Positions 5,988 through 8,603 of a stretch of DNA of 8,603 bases are shown one piece after another. Position numbers and translations under genes: made by a program. The stretch is from JBBQKQ01 sp043719155 (GTDB lineage: Bacteria > Patescibacteriota > Minisyncoccia > Phycocordibacterales > UBA5272), in the NCBI GenBank assembly GCA_043719155.1, contig JAYSUJ010000025.1:1-8603 (forward strand), in the 5' to 3' direction. The stretch's first letter is position 1. Each line of letters begins with the position of its first letter. The notes under the pieces are model-generated. The model did no database searches. It was not told where the DNA came from and was given only the letters and a program-made list of their open reading frames with translations.

Positions 5988-6017
5988 CTGACAATTGGGT
6001 AAAAAAACTGTTATACT
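5988..6017 (+). promoter_or_regulatory. gyrB promoter, near-leaderless
   Basis: -35 CTGACA (5988-5993), 18-bp spacer, -10 TATACT (6012-6017). The ATG at 6025 comes 7 nt after the -10 box, so the mRNA should begin at or next to the start codon. This is the same -10 hexamer and nearly the same spacing as the fur promoter. Confidence 0.65.
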
Positions 6018-6024
6018 TTTGTTT

Positions 6025-8088
6025 ATGACAAAAGAAGATACAAAAGTAAAAAAGAGCGAGTACGATGCGTCCAACATTTCAGTTTTAGAGGGTCTAGAGC
6101 CAGTACGTCGCCGCCCCGGGATGTACATTGGTTCTACTGGTCCAGAAGGTTTGCATCACTTGGTTTGGGAAATTTTTGATAACTCACGTGACGAGGCCAT
6201 GGCTGGCCGTTGTTCCAGAATTGAGGTTGCACTCTTACCAGGGGACTATGTTCGTGTGGCCGACGATGGAAATGGTATCCCCGTTGGGATACATCCTAAA
6301 ACTAAAGTTTCAGCTTTAGAAACAGTAATGACGGTTTTACATGCCGGTGGAAAGTTTGATAACAATGCCTACAAAGTTTCTGGAGGTTTGCACGGTGTGG
6401 GTGCTTCAGTGGTAAACGCTTTGTCAGTACATACAAAAGTTCAAGTCCACCAAGATGGGGGTCTGCATCAGCAAGAGTATGAGATAGGTAAACCTCAATA
6501 TAAAGTAAAACAAATCGGTAAATCAAAAGAACATGGAACAATTGTAATGTTTAAGCCTGACGGAACTATTTTTAAAGAAGGTACAGCTTTTGACTATTTA
6601 AAAATAGTAAATCACTTACGCCAACAGGCCTACTTGGTAAAAGGTTTACTCATAACTATTGTAGATGCTAGGGAGATAAATCCTGCCAATTTAAAAAATA
6701 TTTTGGATGACAATTATTGGCTAAAAGATGCTGGGCTAGATGTTTCAAATTATTCTTTCTATTTTGAAGGTGGTTTAAAATCTTTCGTTTCAAATTTGAA
6801 TGAAAATGCAAAGCCTATTCATAAAAATATTTTTTATGTTGAAAAGCAACATGAAAATGTGACTGTAGAATTATCACTGCAATACATCGACGATTTAACA
6901 ACTAAGATAGTTCCTTTTGCTAACAATATTTACAACCCCGAAGGTGGAACACATGTAACGGGTTTTAAAACAGCTCTGACCAGACTTATAAATACTTATG
7001 GTCGAAAAAATGGAATTATAAAAGAAAAAGACGAGTCTTTTACGGGGGACGACGTTTTGGAAGGTCTTACCGCTATTATTTCAGTAAAGCTTCCAGAGAT
7101 ACAATTTGAAGGACAGACCAAAGCTAAGCTTGGAAGTATGGAAGCGCAAGGTGCGGTAGCGAGCGTGTTTGGTGAGGCTTTTACTTATTTCTTGGAAGAA
7201 GACCCAGATGCTGCAAAAGCTATCATAGAAAAGTCTATGCTGGCCTTGCGAGCTCGTAAAGCAGCCAAGGCGGCTAAAGACTCGGTTTTAAGAAAAGGGG
7301 CGTTGGAAGGTTTTTCATTGCCAGGAAAACTGGCTGACTGCCAAAGTAAAGACGCATCGGAGTCGGAAATATTTATCGTAGAGGGAGATTCGGCTGGAGG
7401 AAGTGCTAAAATGGGTCGTGACCGAAAAACTCAAGCCATCTTGCCACTTCGTGGAAAAATTTTAAATATTGAAAGAGCGAGACTGGACAAAGTCTTGGCA
7501 AGTGAACAAGTGCGAAACTTAATAGTGGCACTAGGAGTAGGTATTGGGGAAACTTTTGATATAAATAAATTGCGCTATCATAAAATAATTATTGCTACCG
7601 ATGCCGATGTGGACGGGGCGCACATTCGTACTCTTCTTTTAACAGTTTTCTATCGTTACTTTAGAGCTGTTTTGGATGGAGGGTTTGTGTATATTGCTCA
7701 GCCGCCACTTTACAAAATTAAAAAAGGCAAAGAGATACATTATGCCTATACCGATGAAGAGAAAGTGAAAATTTTAGGTGTGGACGTCTCAATGCTTGAC
7801 GCGATAGACGAAAACGCTGGTGAAGAGACTGAGCCAGAAGACGATGGGGATACAAAAAAAGCGCGAGTACAAAAAGTGTCAATACAACGATACAAGGGTT
7901 TGGGAGAGATGAACCCTGAAGAGTTGAAAGAAACAACTATGGACGCAAGTAAAAGAATCCTAAAGCAGGTAACGGTCTTGGACGGTCAAGGGGCAGACAG
8001 AGTGTTTGATATGCTTATGGGTACAGATGTACCGGCTAGAAAGTCTTTCATTCAAAATAATGCAAAGTACGCAAACTTAGATGTTTAA
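6025..8088 (+). CDS. gyrB: DNA gyrase subunit B
   Basis: 687 residues from ATG 6025. This is the ATPase subunit that, with GyrA, puts negative supercoils into DNA. GHKL ATPase domain: RRRPGMYIGST (28-38), catalytic Glu49 and Asn53 in WEIFDNSRDEA, DDGNGIPVGIH (80-90) and the lid KVSGGLHGVGASVVNALS (117-134). The transducer domain follows to about 410. Toprim domain: IFIVEGDSAGGSAKMGRDRK (449-468, Glu453) and DADVDGAHIRTLLL (526-539, Asp526/Asp528). The tail has IQRYKGLGEMNPEELKETTM (620-639). A linker of about 40 residues before it is acidic (DENAGEETEPEDDGDT, 595-610). An in-frame TTG at 5995 could add ten residues, but it lies between the -35 and -10 boxes, so ATG 6025 is preferred. ParE is the main alternative; RRRPGMYIGST and QRYKGLGEMN favour GyrB. 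gyrA is not in the window. Confidence 0.96.
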   Translation: MTKEDTKVKKSEYDASNISVLEGLEPVRRRPGMYIGSTGPEGLHHLVWEIFDNSRDEAMAGRCSRIEVALLPGDYVRVADDGNGIPVGIHPKTKVSALETVMTVLHAGGKFDNNAYKVSGGLHGVGASVVNALSVHTKVQVHQDGGLHQQEYEIGKPQYKVKQIGKSKEHGTIVMFKPDGTIFKEGTAFDYLKIVNHLRQQAYLVKGLLITIVDAREINPANLKNILDDNYWLKDAGLDVSNYSFYFEGGLKSFVSNLNENAKPIHKNIFYVEKQHENVTVELSLQYIDDLTTKIVPFANNIYNPEGGTHVTGFKTALTRLINTYGRKNGIIKEKDESFTGDDVLEGLTAIISVKLPEIQFEGQTKAKLGSMEAQGAVASVFGEAFTYFLEEDPDAAKAIIEKSMLALRARKAAKAAKDSVLRKGALEGFSLPGKLADCQSKDASESEIFIVEGDSAGGSAKMGRDRKTQAILPLRGKILNIERARLDKVLASEQVRNLIVALGVGIGETFDINKLRYHKIIIATDADVDGAHIRTLLLTVFYRYFRAVLDGGFVYIAQPPLYKIKKGKEIHYAYTDEEKVKILGVDVSMLDAIDENAGEETEPEDDGDTKKARVQKVSIQRYKGLGEMNPEELKETTMDASKRILKQVTVLDGQGADRVFDMLMGTDVPARKSFIQNNAKYANLDV

Positions 8089-8142
8089 AATCATTTTCTA
8101 GGAAATCTCTTGTAAAATATAGCTTCATTGGAAGGTTTGAGG

Positions 8143-8170
8143 AAAAACCCTTGTTATTCATGGTTTTTTT
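8143..8170 (+). terminator. Possible gyrB terminator
   Basis: AAAAACC (8143-8149) pairs with GGTTTTT (8162-8168) around a 12-nt loop, and the T-run continues through 8170, about 55 bp after the gyrB stop. The stem is mostly A-T, so it may be weak. Nothing else is clear between the gyrB stop (8088) and the promoter at 8196. Confidence 0.4.
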
Positions 8171-8195
8171 CTATTTAAGGAGTAAGGGCAAGTAC

Positions 8196-8224
8196 TTGAC
8201 AATATATCAATATACTGTTATATT
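8196..8224 (+). promoter_or_regulatory. Near-consensus sigma-70-type promoter facing right
   Basis: Perfect -35 TTGACA (8196-8201), 17-bp spacer, -10 TATATT (8219-8224), expected start near 8231. No long plus-strand ORF follows until 8548. It may make an RNA from the G+C-richer island, an RNA antisense to the 86-codon ORF, or a long leader for the gene at 8548. Confidence 0.55.
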
Positions 8225-8247
8225 TATTATGTCTTTCATTTGTCCTT

Positions 8248-8508
8248 TTATTTAACTCGGATGCGTTTAGCACAGGTTAGGTAAAGGAATTGGAAGTTGC
8301 TGATGTAACGTTCTCCATACATAATGCTGGTATCCAGCATAGCGTAACGAACGTGCACAGCGGGTCGGCCATCGTTGATAGGCTTCTCCGTCTGGCTAAG
8401 GGTAACCACCTTAGCCACCAACTTCTGATCAACCGGGTGAAATGATAAACAATATAGCACTTGCCCCCACTTAGGAGGGAATGTGCGCGGCCGGCATAAC
8501 TTATGCAA
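8248..8508 (-). CDS. Hypothetical basic protein, 86 residues, TTG start
   Basis: TTG at 8508-8506 with AAGGAG 8 nt upstream; stop TAA at 8250-8248. I do not recognise the family. Seen: a basic N-terminus, VLYCLSFHPV (17-26), VAKVVTLSQT (31-40), a central stretch GRPAVHVRYAMLDTSIMYGE (47-66), ISNFQFLYLTC (69-79) and a basic end KRIRVK. There are cysteines at 5, 20 and 79 and no signal peptide or clear TM segment. The alternating hydrophobic stretches suggest a small beta-rich domain (inference). By my hand count about 45 of 85 sense codons end in G or C, and Lys is mostly AAG, unlike the AAA-rich neighbours. This could mean transfer from elsewhere, or that the island is really a structured RNA and the ORF is accidental. 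The Shine-Dalgarno favours a gene. A divergent gene starts 39 bp away. Confidence 0.5.
   Translation of the reverse strand: MHKLCRPRTFPPKWGQVLYCLSFHPVDQKLVAKVVTLSQTEKPINDGRPAVHVRYAMLDTSIMYGERYISNFQFLYLTCAKRIRVK
8308..8354. repeat. Nested inverted repeats in the G+C-richer island (first set)
   Basis: Outer arms ACGTTC (8308-8313) and GAACGT (8349-8354) enclose a perfect 7-bp hairpin, ATGCTGG (8324-8330) with CCAGCAT (8334-8340), with a 3-nt loop. It lies inside the 86-codon ORF and downstream of the plus-strand promoter at 8196. It could be RNA structure or coincidence. Confidence 0.45.
8374..8433. repeat. Nested inverted repeats in the G+C-richer island (second set)
   Basis: Outer arms GTTGAT (8374-8379) and ATCAAC (8428-8433) enclose a perfect 8-bp hairpin, GGCTAAGG (8394-8401) with CCTTAGCC (8409-8416), with a 7-nt loop. 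A further short palindrome, GCATAA-C-TTATGC (8494-8506), abuts the TTG start of the ORF. Confidence 0.45.
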
Positions 8509-8513
8509 TAGGC

Positions 8514-8541
8514 TTGCTCCTTTTTAACAAAATGTTAGACT
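8514..8541 (+). promoter_or_regulatory. Weak possible promoter for the gene at the right edge
   Basis: TTGCTC (8514-8519), 16-bp spacer, TAGACT (8536-8541), then ATG after 6 nt. This is the same tight -10-to-ATG layout as fur and gyrB, but both boxes are poor matches. Confidence 0.25.
8517..8522 (-). promoter_or_regulatory. Shine-Dalgarno site of the 86-residue ORF
   Basis: AAGGAG on the minus strand, 8 nt before the TTG at 8508. It is the main reason to accept the non-ATG start and the ORF itself. Confidence 0.55.
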
Positions 8542-8547
8542 GTAGTA

Positions 8548-8603
8548 ATGTTTAAAACAGAAAAATTAGTTAACGATCCTAGAGCCATCAAAGCCCTAAC
8601 AGG
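8548..8603 (+). CDS. Start of a gene cut by the window edge, possibly an IS transposase
   Basis: ATG at 8548, open to the window end; 18 complete codons are visible: MFKTEKLVNDPRAIKALTG (the final Gly codon is incomplete but fixed by GG). The segment DPRAIKALTG resembles the N-terminal helix-turn-helix start of IS5-like DDE transposases, which often read ...FKALTGLS.... That resemblance is from memory and over few residues. If correct, an insertion-sequence left end should lie between about 8100 and 8548. It is divergent from the 86-residue ORF, with 39 bp between them. Confidence 0.35.
   Translation, partial: MFKTEKLVNDPRAIKALT

Noticed and set aside
5995..6024. TTG at 5995 as the gyrB start.
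   Set aside because: It sits between the predicted -35 and -10 boxes; ATG 6025 follows the -10 box at the same distance as in fur.
8196..8255. A 19-codon hydrophobic plus-strand ORF starting TTG at 8196, with AAGGAG at 8177-8182.
   Set aside because: The ribosome site is 13 nt away, the start codon is inside the promoter -35 box, and the peptide has no distinguishing feature.
8231..8530. RNase P RNA or tmRNA as an explanation of the island.
   Set aside because: I find no GAGGAAAGTCC-type P4 motif and no tRNA-like GGTTCGA...CCA end on either strand.

Overview
The window is AT-rich bacterial chromosome. It uses the standard stop codons: TGA ends several genes, and no in-frame TGA occurs in the long ones. 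The gene content fits a small-genome lineage of the Candidate Phyla Radiation / Patescibacteria, most likely Parcubacteria-like. The clues are a degenerate PriA-like protein that keeps its zinc ribbons but lacks the C-terminal helicase motifs, a short secreted protein with a C-terminal two-cysteine tail, compact promoters that sit almost on the start codon, and few Shine-Dalgarno sites. The lineage call is inference; no rRNA or other decisive marker is present.

Layout. (1) 1-1022 (+): 3' part of a PriA-like gene running in from the left edge. (2) 1048-1605 (-): a secreted protein with a signal peptide, convergent with priA and divergent from the next operon. (3) 1606-1735: a divergent promoter region with two similar 7-1-7 inverted repeats, the architecture of Fur/Zur boxes. 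(4) 1736-4754 (+): a zinc uptake operon, fur/zur - znuA - znuC - znuB, tightly packed or overlapping. The ATPase gene carries an apparent one-base frameshift at an A-run (3228-3236) just before the Walker A motif. (5) 4723-5745 (+): mreB, whose start lies 32 bp inside the permease gene. (6) 5761-5986 (-): a complete miniature transcription unit (promoter, AAGGAG site, 34-residue single-TM protein, intrinsic terminator). Its -35 box is one base from that of the divergent gyrB promoter. (7) 6025-8088 (+): gyrB. (8) 8089-8603: a mostly non-coding stretch, then a G+C-richer island with an 86-codon ORF on the minus strand (TTG start, good Shine-Dalgarno), a near-consensus promoter firing into it from the other side, nested inverted repeats, and at the right edge the first codons of a possible transposase-like gene.

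How the genes work together. The Fur-family regulator probably senses Zn(II) and represses its own operon through the 7-1-7 element over its -35 box. ZnuA (ligand set including His204, the zinc-type arrangement), ZnuC and ZnuB form the importer. The divergent secreted protein has a similar site between its promoter and start codon, so it may belong to the same regulon. mreB (cell shape) and gyrB (DNA supercoiling) are housekeeping genes. The 34-residue membrane protein may be transcribed in competition with gyrB. The least explained parts are the 34-residue protein unit, the 8200-8530 island and the possible zinc-regulated secreted protein.
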